Positions 28,167-40,769 of a stretch of 64,000 nt of DNA are shown here, in pieces. Numbering within the stretch: position 1 is the first letter of the stretch; every line of letters begins with the position of its first letter. The position numbers and the translations under genes were made by a program. The stretch comes from Azohydromonas aeria. GTDB lineage: Bacteria > Pseudomonadota > Gammaproteobacteria > Burkholderiales > Burkholderiaceae_C. The stretch lies in the NCBI RefSeq assembly GCF_009760915.1, contig NZ_VIDQ01000007.1, positions 62,001 to 126,000 of the forward strand. The letters are read 5' to 3'. The notes beneath the pieces are model-generated. The model made no database searches. It was given only the letters and a program-made list of their open reading frames with translations, and had not been told where the DNA came from.

Positions 28167-30247
28167 GCGGGGCGACGGTGGCGGACACGCTGGCCCCGGG
28201 GCGGCCCTGGCCGCTGGGCGCGACGCTCACGCAGGAGGGCATCAACTTCGCCCTGGCGGCCCCGGATGCGTCACGGGTGGAGCTGTGCCTGTTCGACGCC
28301 GCGGGCCGCACCGAGCTGCGCCGGCTGGCGCTGCCGGGCTGCACGCACGGCATCCGGCACGGCTTCCTGCCGGGCGCGGGTATCGGGCTCGTTTACGGCT
28401 GGCGCGTGCACGGGCCGTGGCAGCCGGCGCAGGGACACCGTTTCAATCCGCAAAAGCTGCTGCTGGACCCGTACGCGCGCGAGGTGGTGGGGCGCTACGA
28501 CGGCAGCGACCTCTTCCTCGGCCACGACCCGGCGCATCCGCAGCGGCCCGACACGCGTGACAACGCGGCAAGGGCGCTCAAGGCGCGCGTGGTGGCCGAG
28601 CCGCCGCCGCTGCCTGCCGAGGCGCACGTGCGCGTGGCGCCGGAAGACACGGTGCTCTACGAGGTGCACCTGCGTGGTGCAACGATGCGGCATCCGGGCG
28701 TGCCAGCCGAGCTGCGCGGTACCTATGCGGGACTCGCCCATCCGGCCTTCCTGGACCACGTGCAGCGCCTGGGCGTGACCACGCTGAGCCTGATGCCGCT
28801 GGCGCACCGCGCCGACGAGGCGCGGCTGCTGAAGCTGGGCCTGTCGAACTACTGGGGCTACAGCCCGATCGCCTGGTTCGCGCCGGAGGCGCGCTACGCC
28901 TCTCCGGGCGGCAGCCCGCTGGCCGAGTGCCGCGCCATGGTCGATGCGCTGCACGCGCGCGGCCTGGAAGTGCTGGTGGATGTCGTCTTCAACCACAGCG
29001 CCGAGCTGGATGAGGCCGGCCCGACGCTGAGCCTGCGCGGCATCGGCAACCGCGCCTACCACCACCTGCGCCCGGGCGACGCGGCGCATTACGAGAACTG
29101 GACCGGCTGCGGCAACACGCTCAAGCTGTCCGAGCCGCCGGCGCTGCGGCTGGTGATGGACGCGCTGCGCTTCTGGGTGCAGCACGTCGGCGTGGACGGC
29201 TTCCGCTTCGACCTCGCGCCGGTGCTGGGCCGCGACGCCGGCGGCTTCTCGGCGCGCGCCACCTTCTTCGCCGCCGTGGCGCAGGACCCGGTGCTGGCGG
29301 GCGTGAAACTGGTTGCGGAGCCCTGGGACATCGGCCCCGGCGGCTACCAGCTGGGGCACTTCCCGGCGCCGTGGCAGGAGTGGAACGACCGCAGCCGCGA
29401 CGCGCTGCGCGGCTACTGGCTCACCGGCAGCCTGGCGCGCGGCGGCTTCGTGCACGCGCTGGCGGGGTCCAGCGAGGTGTTCCGGCCGTCGCGGCGCGGG
29501 CCGCTGGCGGGCGTCAACTTCGTCACCGCGCACGACGGCTTCAACCTGCTCGACCTGGTGAGCTGGCGCGAGCGCCACAACGAGGCCAATGGCGAAGGCA
29601 ACCGCGACGGTCACGGCCACAACCTCAGCGTGAACTGCGGCGTGGAAGGGCCCAGCGACGACCCGGCCGTGGCCGGCCTGCGCCTGCGGCTGCGCCGCGC
29701 GCTGCTGGCCACGCTGGCGCTGTCGCTGGGCACGCCCATGCTGCTGGCCGGCGACGAGATCGGCCACAGCCAGCGCGGCAACAACAACGCCTATTGCCAG
29801 GACAACGAGACGACCTGGCTGGACTGGGCGAATGCGGAATCCGGCTTGCCGGACTTCGTGGCGCGCTGCCTGGCGCTGCGCCGGCGCCATGCGCGGCTGC
29901 GCATGAACCGCTGGTTCGACGACGGCGAGGTGCGCTGGCTGCATCCGGACGGCGACCGGCTCGCGGGCAACGAGTGGCAGCGGCTGGACCGCCGCGCCTT
30001 CGGCGCCTGGCTGCCCGACGGCGGGGCCGGCTGCGAGCTGCTGCTGCTGTTCAACCCCGACGGGGCGCCGCACCGCTTCACGCTGCCCGCCGGGGATGGC
30101 GGCGAACCCGGCTGGCGCCTGGTGCTGCGCAGCGACCTCGACCTGGTCGCGCCGGTGCTGGGCGACGACGCGGTGCTGCCCGGGCACAGCCTGTGGGTGG
30201 CCGAGCGTGGCGGCGCCGATGCGGACGCTGACACCTTGTTGGCCTGA
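28163..30247 (+). CDS. glgX: Glycogen debranching enzyme
   Basis: 694 residues, typical of GlgX/isoamylase-type enzymes. CBM48 at the N-terminus ([20 protein letters not shown]), then the GH13 barrel: [27 protein letters not shown] (nucleophile Asp), [18 protein letters not shown] (acid Glu) and [16 protein letters not shown]. The C-terminal block has [20 protein letters not shown], a GlgX hallmark. It hydrolyses alpha-1,6 branches of limit dextrins left by phosphorylase. Its start overlaps the glgB stop (ATGA), so the branching and debranching enzymes are probably made together. Confidence 0.96.
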   Translation: MSGATVADTLAPGRPWPLGATLTQEGINFALAAPDASRVELCLFDAAGRTELRRLALPGCTHGIRHGFLPGAGIGLVYGWRVHGPWQPAQGHRFNPQKLLLDPYAREVVGRYDGSDLFLGHDPAHPQRPDTRDNAARALKARVVAEPPPLPAEAHVRVAPEDTVLYEVHLRGATMRHPGVPAELRGTYAGLAHPAFLDHVQRLGVTTLSLMPLAHRADEARLLKLGLSNYWGYSPIAWFAPEARYASPGGSPLAECRAMVDALHARGLEVLVDVVFNHSAELDEAGPTLSLRGIGNRAYHHLRPGDAAHYENWTGCGNTLKLSEPPALRLVMDALRFWVQHVGVDGFRFDLAPVLGRDAGGFSARATFFAAVAQDPVLAGVKLVAEPWDIGPGGYQLGHFPAPWQEWNDRSRDALRGYWLTGSLARGGFVHALAGSSEVFRPSRRGPLAGVNFVTAHDGFNLLDLVSWRERHNEANGEGNRDGHGHNLSVNCGVEGPSDDPAVAGLRLRLRRALLATLALSLGTPMLLAGDEIGHSQRGNNNAYCQDNETTWLDWANAESGLPDFVARCLALRRRHARLRMNRWFDDGEVRWLHPDGDRLAGNEWQRLDRRAFGAWLPDGGAGCELLLLFNPDGAPHRFTLPAGDGGEPGWRLVLRSDLDLVAPVLGDDAVLPGHSLWVAERGGADADADTLLA

Positions 30248-30405
30248 AGCAACCGCGCCCGGCGGGCTGCGCCCCAGAATGGAGCGGTCCGGCCCCGGGC
30301 GGGCCGTTTGCGCGGCATGAAGCTTGCGAAACGGGAGCCCGGGCCGGCTGGATGCCGCGCCGCGCCGGCGGCGGGCCCCCAACACCCCCCACAGAAGAAG
30401 CAGTC

Positions 30406-31710
30406 ATGAAGACCGAGGCGACAAGTTCCATCGACCGGCCGGTGCATTCGGCCCAACTCGTGCGCAAGACCATTGCGCTGGTGCTGGCAGGCGGGCGCGG
30501 CTCGCGGCTCAAGCAGCTCACCGACAGCCGCGCCAAGCCGGCGGTGTACTTCGGCGGCAAGTTCCGCATCATCGACTTCGCGCTGTCGAACTGCATCAAC
30601 TCCGGCATCCGCCGCATCGGCGTGATCACGCAGTACAAGTCGCACTCGCTGCTGCGGCACCTGCAGCGCGGCTGGAGCTTCCTGCGCGGCGAGATGAGCG
30701 AGATGCTCGACCTCATGCCCGCGCAGCAGCGCATCGACGAGGAGCACTGGTACCGCGGCACGGCCGACGCGGTCTACCAGAACCTGGACATCATCGCCTC
30801 GGGCAAGCCCGAGTACATCGTGGTGCTGGCCGGGGACCACGTCTACAAGATGGACTACTCCATCATGCTGCGCGACCACGTCAGCAGCGGCGCGGGCTGC
30901 ACGGTGGGCTGCATCGAGGTCCCGAAGGCCGAGGCCAGCGCCTTCGGCGTGATGGCGGTGGACGGCGAGCGGCGCGTCACCAGCTTCGTCGAGAAGCCGG
31001 CCGACCCGCCCACCATGCCCGGCAGCACCGACACCTCGCTCGCCAGCATGGGCATCTACATCTTCAATGCCCAGTACCTGTACCGGCTGCTCGAAGAGGA
31101 GATGGACAAGCCCGGCTCCAGCCTCGACTTCGGCAAGGACATCATCCCGCGCACCGTCGAGGAAGGGCGCGCGCTGGCGCACCCGTTCAGCATGAGTTGC
31201 GTGCGCAACCGCGGCGGCGGCCAGGCCTACTGGCGCGACGTCGGCACCCTTGACGCCTTCCACGCCGCCAACCTCGACCTGGCCAGCATCGCGCCGGAGC
31301 TCGACATCTACGACGACGACTGGCCGATCTGGACCTACCAGCGCCAGCTGCCGCCGGCCAAGTTCATTCCCGACCACGAGGGCAAGCACGGGCTGGCGGT
31401 CAACACCATGGTGTCGGGCGGCTGCATCGTCAGCGGCTCGCAGGTCATCAACTCGGTGCTGTTCTCCAACGTGCGCATCCACTCGTTCTGCCGCGTCGAG
31501 GACGCGGTGATCCTGCCCGGCGTGACGGTCGGGCGCGGCGCGGTGCTCAAGCGCGTGGTCATCGACCGCGGCTGCGAGATACCGCCGGGCATGGTCATCG
31601 GCGAGGACGCCGAAGCCGACGCCGCGCGCTTCGAGCGCAGCGAGGGCGGCGTGGTGCTCGTCACCGGCGAGATGCTGGCCAGGCTGGCGAACCCGGTGCG
31701 TGCGGCGTGA
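30406..31710 (+). CDS. glgC: Glucose-1-phosphate adenylyltransferase
   Basis: 434 residues from ATG 30406, with AGAAG upstream. The nucleotide-binding loop is [20 protein letters not shown] (about residues 27-46). [13 protein letters not shown] and [12 protein letters not shown] follow, and FVEKPADPP marks the sugar-phosphate site. The C-terminal left-handed beta-helix contains [19 protein letters not shown]. It makes ADP-glucose from glucose-1-phosphate and ATP, the committed step of glycogen synthesis, and is normally allosterically controlled. It lies 158 bp after glgX, a gap large enough for a second promoter, and its stop touches the glgA start (TGATG). Confidence 0.97.
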   Translation: MKTEATSSIDRPVHSAQLVRKTIALVLAGGRGSRLKQLTDSRAKPAVYFGGKFRIIDFALSNCINSGIRRIGVITQYKSHSLLRHLQRGWSFLRGEMSEMLDLMPAQQRIDEEHWYRGTADAVYQNLDIIASGKPEYIVVLAGDHVYKMDYSIMLRDHVSSGAGCTVGCIEVPKAEASAFGVMAVDGERRVTSFVEKPADPPTMPGSTDTSLASMGIYIFNAQYLYRLLEEEMDKPGSSLDFGKDIIPRTVEEGRALAHPFSMSCVRNRGGGQAYWRDVGTLDAFHAANLDLASIAPELDIYDDDWPIWTYQRQLPPAKFIPDHEGKHGLAVNTMVSGGCIVSGSQVINSVLFSNVRIHSFCRVEDAVILPGVTVGRGAVLKRVVIDRGCEIPPGMVIGEDAEADAARFERSEGGVVLVTGEMLARLANPVRAA

Positions 31711-33161
31711 TGCGGGTCCTGCAAGTCAGTGCGGAGATCTTTCCGCTGCTCAAGACCGGCGGGCTGGCCGACGTGGCCGGCGCGCTGCCCGCGGCCCTGG
31801 CGCAGGCCGGCGCCGACGTGCGCGTGCTGCTGCCGGGCTTCCCGGCGCTGCTGGAGGGTCTGCAGGAGCCGGCGCTGGTGGCCGAGATCCACGCGCCCTG
31901 GGGCGAGCCGGCGCGGCTGCTGTTCGGCCACCTGCCCGCGCTCGGCGGCCTGCCGGGCTACGTGGTCGAGGCGCCGAACCTGTACGGCCGGGGCGGCAAC
32001 CCGTACCAGGACGAGCACGGCCAGCCCTGGGCCGACAGCCACCGCCGCTTCGCGCTGCTGGGCTTCGCCGCGGCGCGGCTGGCGGAAGGGCTCGACGGCT
32101 GGTGGGCGCCCCAGGTCGTGCACAGCCATGACTGGCACGCCGCGCTGGTCAACGCCTACCTCGCCTTCAGCCCGCACCGCCCGCCGGTGGCCACGGTCTA
32201 CACCGTGCACAACCTGGCCTACCAGGGCCTGTTCGGGCCGGGGCACCTGGCCGAGCTGGGCCTGCCGCACACGGCGCTGGCGGTGGAGGGGCTGGAGTTC
32301 CACGGCCAGCTCTCGTTCATGAAGGCGGGCCTGTTCTACGCCGACCACGTCACCACCGTCAGCCCGAGCTATGCGCGCGAGATCCAGACGCCGGAGCAGG
32401 GCTGCGGGCTGCAGGGGCTGCTGCGCGCGCGCGCGGCGCTGGGCCAACTCACGGGCATTCTCAACGGCGTGGACCGGCGTGTGTGGGACCCGGCGGCCGA
32501 CGCGCTCATCGCGCGGCGTTTCGACAAGGACAAGCTCGCCGGCAAGGCGCACTGCCGCAAGGCGCTGCAGGCCGAGATGGGGCTGGAGCCGCGCCCGGGC
32601 CCGCTGTTCGGCATGGTCAGCCGGCTGGCCGGGCAGAAGGGGCTGCCGCTGCTGGTCGAGCTGATCCCGGAGCTGGTGGCGCGCGGCGGGCAGCTCGTCA
32701 CGCTGGGCTCGGGCGATGCCGGCATCGAGGCCGCGCTGCGCGAGGCGGCCGCGGCGCATCCGGAGGCCGTGGCCATCCGCGTCGGCTACGACGAGGCGCT
32801 GGCGCACCGCATCTTCGCCGGCAGCGACGTGACGCTGGTGCCCTCGCTCTACGAGCCCTGCGGGCTGACGCAGATGTACGGGCTGCGCTACGGCAGCCTG
32901 CCGCTGGTGCGCCGCGTGGGCGGCCTGGCCGACACCGTGGTGGATTGCACGCTCGAAGACCTGGCCGAGAGAAAGTCCACGGGTTTCGTCTTCGACGCCT
33001 TCGATGCGGGGGAGATGCGGCGTGCACTGCGTCGCGCGTTCGCGCTATTTGCGCGCCAAACCGAGTGGAAGACGGTACAGAGGCGCGCAATGGCGCAACA
33101 CTTCGGCTGGGACGACGCGGCCGAGCAGTACATGGCCCTGTACCGTGCTCTCGGCACCTGA
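31710..33161 (+). CDS. glgA: Glycogen synthase (ADP-glucose)
   Basis: 483 residues. The GT5 ADP-glucose site KTGGLADV lies at residues 15-22. VVHSHDWHAALVNAYL and TVYTVHNLAYQGLFGP follow. In the C-terminal half GMVSRLAGQKGLPLLVEL is seen, then the active-site loop VPSLYEPCGLTQMYGLRYGS. It elongates alpha-1,4-glucan from ADP-glucose. The ATG at 31710 shares a base with the glgC stop, showing tight coupling. Confidence 0.97.
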   Translation: MRVLQVSAEIFPLLKTGGLADVAGALPAALAQAGADVRVLLPGFPALLEGLQEPALVAEIHAPWGEPARLLFGHLPALGGLPGYVVEAPNLYGRGGNPYQDEHGQPWADSHRRFALLGFAAARLAEGLDGWWAPQVVHSHDWHAALVNAYLAFSPHRPPVATVYTVHNLAYQGLFGPGHLAELGLPHTALAVEGLEFHGQLSFMKAGLFYADHVTTVSPSYAREIQTPEQGCGLQGLLRARAALGQLTGILNGVDRRVWDPAADALIARRFDKDKLAGKAHCRKALQAEMGLEPRPGPLFGMVSRLAGQKGLPLLVELIPELVARGGQLVTLGSGDAGIEAALREAAAAHPEAVAIRVGYDEALAHRIFAGSDVTLVPSLYEPCGLTQMYGLRYGSLPLVRRVGGLADTVVDCTLEDLAERKSTGFVFDAFDAGEMRRALRRAFALFARQTEWKTVQRRAMAQHFGWDDAAEQYMALYRALGT

Positions 33162-33215
33162 CGACGCAGCCCAACGAATTGTTTTGAAAGAACGGACTTG
33201 CCGGGAGATCAGGCG

Positions 33216-35696
<2,481 letters not shown>

Positions 35697-35799
35697 TTGC
35701 CGCAGGCACAGCCTGGACAGACGACGGGCCTGTCCGCCGGGCCGCACGCAAGGTGCGCCCCGGTGTTCCCAAGAACAACATTGACCGAGAGACTTCCCC

Positions 35800-37320
35800 A
35801 TGCCCCTCGCCCAGCGCTTCCCCCGCGGCAGCGGCGTCGTGCTGCATCCCACCTCGCTGCCCGGGCCGCACGGCTCGGGCGACTTCGGCGCCGGCGCCTA
35901 CCATTTCGTGGACTGGCTCGCCGCCGGCGCGCAGACGCTGTGGCAGATGCTGCCGCTGGGCGGCGTCGGACTGGGCAACTCGCCCTACATGAGCAGCTCG
36001 GCGTTTGCCGGCAACGTGCAGCTCATCGACCTGCATGCGCTGCAGCGCCACGGCTGGCTCACGCCCGAAGAGGTCGTGCCCCCGACGGGCCTGCCCACCG
36101 GCCACGTCGATTTCGCCCGCGTGGCGCCGTGGCGGCTGGAGCGGCTGGCCCTGGCCGCGCAGCGCTTCGCGGCCCAGGCCGGCGCGGCCGAGCGCGAGGC
36201 TTTCGAAGCCTTCCGGGCCGAGCACACCGCCTGGCTGCCCGACTACGCGCTGTTCATGGCGCTGGCCGAGGCCCACCAGGGGCGCGAATGGGTCGAGTGG
36301 CCCGAGGGCCTGGCCTGGCGCGAGCCGGCGGCGCTGCGCGCGGCGCGCGCGGCGCTGGCCGGGCGCATCGCCTTCCACGAGTTCGCGCAGTGGTCCTTTT
36401 TCCGCCAGTGGGCCGAGTTGCGCCGCTACGCCAACGCGCGCGGCGTGCGCATCGTCGGCGACATGCCGATCTTCGTGGCGCTGCAGAGCGCCGACGTGTG
36501 GGCGAATCCGGCGCTGTTCGAGCTGGGCCCCGACGGCCGGCCCACGGTGGTGGCCGGCGTGCCGCCGGACTTCTTCAGCGCCACCGGCCAGCGCTGGGGC
36601 AACCCGCTGTACCGCTGGGGCGCGCATGCCGAGGAAGGCTACGCGTGGTGGACCGAGCGGCTGCGCCGCACGCTGGCGCTGGTGGACATCGTGCGCATCG
36701 ACCACTTCCGCGGCTTCGCCGGCTACTGGGAGATACCGGCCACGGAGCCGCTGGCCGTGCACGGCCGCTGGCGTCCGGGCCCGGGCGCGGCGCTGTTCCA
36801 GGCGGCGGCGCGCGCGCTGGGCGATCTGCCCGTGATCGCCGAAGACCTGGGCGTGATCACGCCGGACGTGGAGGCGTTGCGCCGGCAACTGGGTTTCCCG
36901 GGCATGCGCGTGCTGCAGTTCGCCTGGGGCCCGGAGGCGGCCGGCGGCGAGCCGCGCTTCCTGCCGCACAGCCACGCGAGCGACACGGTGGTCTACACCG
37001 GCACGCACGACAACGACACCACGCCGGGCTGGTGGGCCGGTGCCTCCGAAGAGGTCCGGCATCACCTGCGCGAGTACCTGGCCTGCGACGGCCGCGCCAT
37101 CCACTGGGACCTGATCCGCTGCGCCCTGGCCAGCGTCGCCGACCTGGCGCTGTTCCCGCTGCAGGACGCGCTGGGCCTGCACACCGGGCACCGCATGAAC
37201 CGCCCCGGCACGGCCGAGGGCAACTGGGCCTGGCGCTTCGAGTGGCCGATGGTGGCGCCCGACACGGCGGCGCGGCTGCGGCGCATGGCGGGGCTCTACG
37301 GGCGGGTGCCGGCGGGCTGA
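35800..37320 (+). CDS. malQ: 4-alpha-glucanotransferase (amylomaltase)
   Basis: 506 residues, a normal GH77 length for the short form. Motifs: GVVLHPTSLPGPHGSGDFG at the start, GDMPIFVALQSADVWANP, VRIDHFRGFAGYWEIPATE with the nucleophile Asp, VIAEDLGVITPDV with the acid Glu, and TGTHDNDTTPGWW. It transfers maltodextrin segments and so recycles short chains produced by GlgP and GlgX. It is the last gene of the operon, 103 bp after glgP. A strong hairpin follows its stop. Confidence 0.95.
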   Translation: MPLAQRFPRGSGVVLHPTSLPGPHGSGDFGAGAYHFVDWLAAGAQTLWQMLPLGGVGLGNSPYMSSSAFAGNVQLIDLHALQRHGWLTPEEVVPPTGLPTGHVDFARVAPWRLERLALAAQRFAAQAGAAEREAFEAFRAEHTAWLPDYALFMALAEAHQGREWVEWPEGLAWREPAALRAARAALAGRIAFHEFAQWSFFRQWAELRRYANARGVRIVGDMPIFVALQSADVWANPALFELGPDGRPTVVAGVPPDFFSATGQRWGNPLYRWGAHAEEGYAWWTERLRRTLALVDIVRIDHFRGFAGYWEIPATEPLAVHGRWRPGPGAALFQAAARALGDLPVIAEDLGVITPDVEALRRQLGFPGMRVLQFAWGPEAAGGEPRFLPHSHASDTVVYTGTHDNDTTPGWWAGASEEVRHHLREYLACDGRAIHWDLIRCALASVADLALFPLQDALGLHTGHRMNRPGTAEGNWAWRFEWPMVAPDTAARLRRMAGLYGRVPAG

Positions 37321-37346
37321 GGGGCCGCCGGAATCCGAATCAAGAA

Positions 37347-37374
37347 GCGGCGGGCCGTTTCACCGGCCCGCTGC
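37347..37374 (+). terminator. Hairpin at the end of the glycogen operon
   Basis: An 11-bp GC-rich stem with one wobble pair (gcggcgggccg / cggcccgctgc) and a tttcac loop lies 26 bp after the malQ stop. There is no T tract, so it may be a weak or Rho-assisted end, and it may also serve the convergent esterase gene ending at 37423. Confidence 0.5.
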
Positions 37375-37422
37375 CCCAGGAGCGGCCTCGTGCCCGGGCC
37401 GGCCGCAGCCGGCGGCATGGAA

Positions 37423-38619
37423 TCAGTTTCCAGTCAGCGAATCGACCATGGCTTTTACGGCCTTCATCTGATAGCCGTCCTTGTAGGCGTAATAACTCTT
37501 CTTCAAATAATCGCTGCGGCTGACGTCAGTGTAGCCCCACCAATCCCAACAGCCATTGGGATTGAGTTTGGGAAAGGCCCACATCGATGATGCGGCAGCC
37601 TGGGGATACAACAGCACGACGTTGTACTTGTCGGCCCACCGGTTGTAGCCGGCGTTGTCAATGAAATAAGTTTCATTGAAACCCATGTGCGTTACGGCCT
37701 GGGATTTGAGCATGCGCGCGGACTGATGGCAGCCATGAAACACGACATGGAGCTTGCAAGGTTCGCTGGCGGCACAGGCGGCGGGCACGTAAAGATAGGC
37801 GTCGGCCTCCAGAAATGCCGTGTCGAGCGGCGTGGAACTCGCGTCGCCCGTCGCCTTCTTCGCCGCTTCGGCCTGGCTCAATTTCAGCAGTTGCCCCGGC
37901 TTGTCGGCATACTTGGCATCGACAGGCTTCGGGTCGCCATACAGATGCTTCAATATGGCCTTGGCTTGGTCATACTTACAATTGCTGATATAAGGTTCCT
38001 TTGAGGCAATGCCGCATTCGTTGCCGAAATTGTCGGTGATGAAGGCATGGCCAGCGGGCTTGTCGTTGACGAACTCGATATTGTTGCGTTCGTCCACGCC
38101 AAGTTGCGTGAAGAAATCCTTGGTGGCGCTGACCACCGGCGCGCCGACGGTTTCGTCGCGGGTGCCTCCGAAGATATAAATCTTCCTGTTCTTCAGGTTT
38201 TCCAGCGAATCGATCCTGCCGTCGAGCGCCGCCTTTCTGGCGGCGGCCACCAACTGCGCGGTATCTGGAGGAGTCTTGCCTTTGAGCGTCCAGAAAGGCA
38301 GCGGAGTCTTGTAATTCTTGACCATCATGCAGTCGGCTACCCGCTGCGAAACCTCGGGCGTTTTCAAGTACGGGTTGGTGCCGTCAACCGGTGCCATGCA
38401 GTGATACGGTCCGCCCGCCACGACGCCCGCGCCGGCAATGCTGCGTGAATAAGCCACCTGCATCTGGACGGCCATGTACGCTCCGCTGGAGAGCCCGGAT
38501 ACCGTCGTCTGATTCTCGTCCAGCTTCAATGCCGGCAATTGAGTCTGCGCATGGGATTGCATTGCAATCATTCCAAGCAGCAAACCACCCGATACCCAGA
38601 AGCCACGATGTTTGCTCAT
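37423..38619 (-). CDS. Secreted PHB-depolymerase-like esterase
   Basis: 398 residues from ATG 38619, which has GGTAAGG five bases upstream. A signal peptide (VSGGLLLGMIAMQSHA) ends near residue 24. The lipase box GLSSG holds the likely nucleophile Ser44. GGTRDETVGAPVV, LHVVFHGCHQSA and CWDWWGYTD are typical of PHB depolymerase/feruloyl-esterase type alpha/beta hydrolases, such as periplasmic PhaZ1 and PhaZd-type enzymes. It probably hydrolyses short-chain polyester or oligomers outside the cytoplasm. Codon use is clearly less GC-rich (about 55%) than its neighbours, with Lys, Asn and Tyr unusually frequent. This suggests acquisition from another lineage. Its AT-rich upstream region, 38620-38900, holds nothing else I can name. 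Confidence 0.8.
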   Translation of the reverse strand: MSKHRGFWVSGGLLLGMIAMQSHAQTQLPALKLDENQTTVSGLSSGAYMAVQMQVAYSRSIAGAGVVAGGPYHCMAPVDGTNPYLKTPEVSQRVADCMMVKNYKTPLPFWTLKGKTPPDTAQLVAAARKAALDGRIDSLENLKNRKIYIFGGTRDETVGAPVVSATKDFFTQLGVDERNNIEFVNDKPAGHAFITDNFGNECGIASKEPYISNCKYDQAKAILKHLYGDPKPVDAKYADKPGQLLKLSQAEAAKKATGDASSTPLDTAFLEADAYLYVPAACAASEPCKLHVVFHGCHQSARMLKSQAVTHMGFNETYFIDNAGYNRWADKYNVVLLYPQAAASSMWAFPKLNPNGCWDWWGYTDVSRSDYLKKSYYAYKDGYQMKAVKAMVDSLTGN

Positions 38620-38900
38620 ATGAACCTTACCCGTTTTCAAATGGATTTGCATGAAAATCCAGAGCGGATTCCCAGCGCCGCGCACTATATGACGGGAGCT
38701 TGCGGCATTGGTGCGCCGCAATAATTCAAATGACCAAAGTGTGCAAAAGGAGCGTCGCTGAGGATTTCAAGGGAGTTTCTGAATGCGATTGTGGCTTGAC
38801 GCAACAACTGTTTACATGCGATCATCCATCCTGGCCCGGTTCAACCCGGTGAGGGCGGGCCGGCTCGGGCGGCCAATATCCGGCTGGTTTTGTCGGCGGC

Positions 38901-39326
38901 TCAGCCCAGCTCGGCAAACCCCGGGTTGAAGCTCACTTCCCACAGGTGCCCGTCCGGGTCCTGGAAATAGGCGGCCCAGCCGCCGTAGAAAGTGTCGTGC
39001 GCGGGTTTCACCAACTCGGCGCCGGCGCCCACGGCCTGGGCCAGCACGGCATCGACTTCCCCGCGCGACGCGACGTTGTGCGCGAGGGTGAAATTGCCTG
39101 GCGCGGGGGCGGCCTCGGCCAGCCCGGTGTCGGCGGCGATGCTCGCGCGCGGCCACAGCGCCAGTTTCAGCCCGCCCTCCAGGTTGAAGAAGGCCACGGC
39201 GCCGTTGTCGCCGAGCTCGGCCCCGACGATGCCTTGCGTCGCCCAGCCCAGGCCGTCGCGGTAGAAGGCCACGGCGCGCGCCAGGTCGGCGACGCCCAGG
39301 GTGATGAGGGTGATGCGGGGCCGCAT
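38901..39326 (-). CDS. VOC (glyoxalase/dioxygenase fold) protein
   Basis: 141 residues. The paired beta-alpha-beta-beta-beta units of the VOC fold are visible: ITLGVADLARAVAFYRDGLG at the start and YFQDPDGHLWEVSFNPGF at the end. Metal-ligand-type residues occur in the usual places, but the substrate cannot be told. It could be a glyoxalase-like or resistance-type protein. It lies 28 bp downstream of the HAF-repeat gene on the same strand. Confidence 0.8.
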   Translation of the reverse strand: MRPRITLITLGVADLARAVAFYRDGLGWATQGIVGAELGDNGAVAFFNLEGGLKLALWPRASIAADTGLAEAAPAPGNFTLAHNVASRGEVDAVLAQAVGAGAELVKPAHDTFYGGWAAYFQDPDGHLWEVSFNPGFAELG

Positions 39327-39354
39327 GGCACGCGGGCGTCGGGACCGGTCGCGT

Positions 39355-40422
39355 TCAGCGCGGGCTCGTGGGTTGCGCGTGGTCCGGGCCGCGGCGCCGC
39401 CGCACCGCCGCGCCGACGAGGCCCACGCCGCCCAGCAGCAGCGCCCAGGTCTGCGGCTCGGGCACGGGCGTGGCGATGAAGGAGGTGCGCACGCCGTTGA
39501 GCCAGCCGATGCCGATGATCTGGCCGCGGTCGTTGATGTCGGCGGCGGTGGCCAGCGTCCAGCGCGTGGCGGCGGTCCCGGCCAGCAGCCGGTTCAGGTC
39601 CAGGCTCTGGCCGTCGCGCCAGACGTGGGTGTGCAGCGCGCCATCCACCACCGCGCTGCCCACGGCCCAGCCGCGCGCGTTGAGCTGCGTGGCGTTGGCG
39701 AAGCCCAGGTAGGCCGTGCTGCCGTCGGCGTCGCGCACCAGGTAGCCCTTGCCGTCGAGCCCCAGCACCTGGCCGCGGTCGTTGATGGCCCAGGCGTCGG
39801 ACAGGCCGTCCAGGAACGAGGCCCGGCCGTTGCGCGCGATGAAGGCCTGCGAGCCGTCGCCCGACGTCAGGGCGTGGCCGACGATGGTGCAGTTGCGGTT
39901 GATGCCGGTGGCGAAGGCGGCACGCGCGCCGTCGAGCGACCAGTCCAGCCAGCGGCTGTCGCGGCCGTCGAAATAGAAGCTGCGCCCCCCGGCGTCGCCC
40001 ACGGCGAGGCCGTTGCTGCTGAGCGCCCGGCCGAAGCCCGCGCCGCCCGCGGCCGGGCTGATGTTCACGCCGCCCTCGCGGTTGAACAGGAAGGGCTGCG
40101 TCGTGCCGTTGGCGCCGCTGGCATTGAAGAGCACCTGGCCCCGGTTGTTGATGTCCACCGGCAGGCTCGACGCGCCGGCCTGCGGCAGGTAGCTGAAACC
40201 GCCCCGGGTCCAGACGAACGAGCGCGAGCCCTGGGCATCGGCGGCATAGCCAGCCACGTCGCCGCGGTTGTTGAGCGCCACGGCGTTGAAGAAGCCGTCG
40301 CCGCTGTTGGCGGCGGGCAGCGCCTGCACCCGGTACAGCGGCACCGCCTGCGCCACGGAAATGCCCAGCGCCGTCAGCGCCAATGCAACAAAACTCTGCG
40401 CGTGGAAATATGGATATTTCAT
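39355..40422 (-). CDS. HAF-repeat PEP-CTERM secreted protein
   Basis: 355 residues; CAGGAGAC six bases before ATG 40422 fixes the start. A signal peptide ends after VAQA. The body consists of about six HAF-type repeats with INNRGQV/LNNRGDVAGY cores (ALNNRGDVAGY, DINNRGQVLF, AINDRGQVLG, DINDRGQIIG). These probably form a beta-propeller-like surface. The end is a PEP-CTERM signal from residue 320 (VPEPQTWALLLGGVGLVGAA, then an Arg cluster). It should be exported and processed by an exosortase not present in this window. A similar fragment occurs at 10564-10674. Confidence 0.85.
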   Translation of the reverse strand: MKYPYFHAQSFVALALTALGISVAQAVPLYRVQALPAANSGDGFFNAVALNNRGDVAGYAADAQGSRSFVWTRGGFSYLPQAGASSLPVDINNRGQVLFNASGANGTTQPFLFNREGGVNISPAAGGAGFGRALSSNGLAVGDAGGRSFYFDGRDSRWLDWSLDGARAAFATGINRNCTIVGHALTSGDGSQAFIARNGRASFLDGLSDAWAINDRGQVLGLDGKGYLVRDADGSTAYLGFANATQLNARGWAVGSAVVDGALHTHVWRDGQSLDLNRLLAGTAATRWTLATAADINDRGQIIGIGWLNGVRTSFIATPVPEPQTWALLLGGVGLVGAAVRRRRGPDHAQPTSPR

Positions 40423-40618
40423 GTGTTGTCTCCTGGGAAACTCCAGCATAGGCATTTTGTCAAGGGCGACCAAATGCCTCGTTCATGGGTTTCACGACTG
40501 ACAACCGGACTGCGACATATTGATGACAAATTCTGGATTTCAACCCGGGAGTATTACTGATCATTCCGGATACATCATGGAAGAGATATTGCACGGACCC
40601 CCTGGGAAATGCCTTGCA

Positions 40619-40655
40619 AGGAGCTTTGTCCCGGTCGGGGCAGGACAAAGCTCCT
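40619..40655. promoter_or_regulatory. Perfect 13-bp hairpin in a divergent intergenic region
   Basis: The stem aggagctttgtcc / ggacaaagctcct is perfect, with an 11-base loop. It lies between the divergent genes at 40422 and 40770, in the likely leader of the plus-strand gene. There is no T tract. It may be an attenuator, a small-RNA terminator or an operator. The rest of the 347-bp gap (40423-40769) is AT-richer and promoter-like without a clear consensus. Confidence 0.45.
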
Positions 40656-40769
40656 GTGCGCGGGGCCCGACGCCTCCCTGGCTGGCCCGCGGGTGCTGAG
40701 CCACCATGGGCTCGACCCGTCACGGACGGCTGCGCCGGGCGGGGGCATCACGAACGGGGAGGAGCTTGC

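Noticed and set aside
28271-30385. About 700-codon minus-strand frame opposite glgX
   Set aside because: Composition is Gln/Arg/His/Val-rich without any motif, and glgX is unmistakable on the plus strand.
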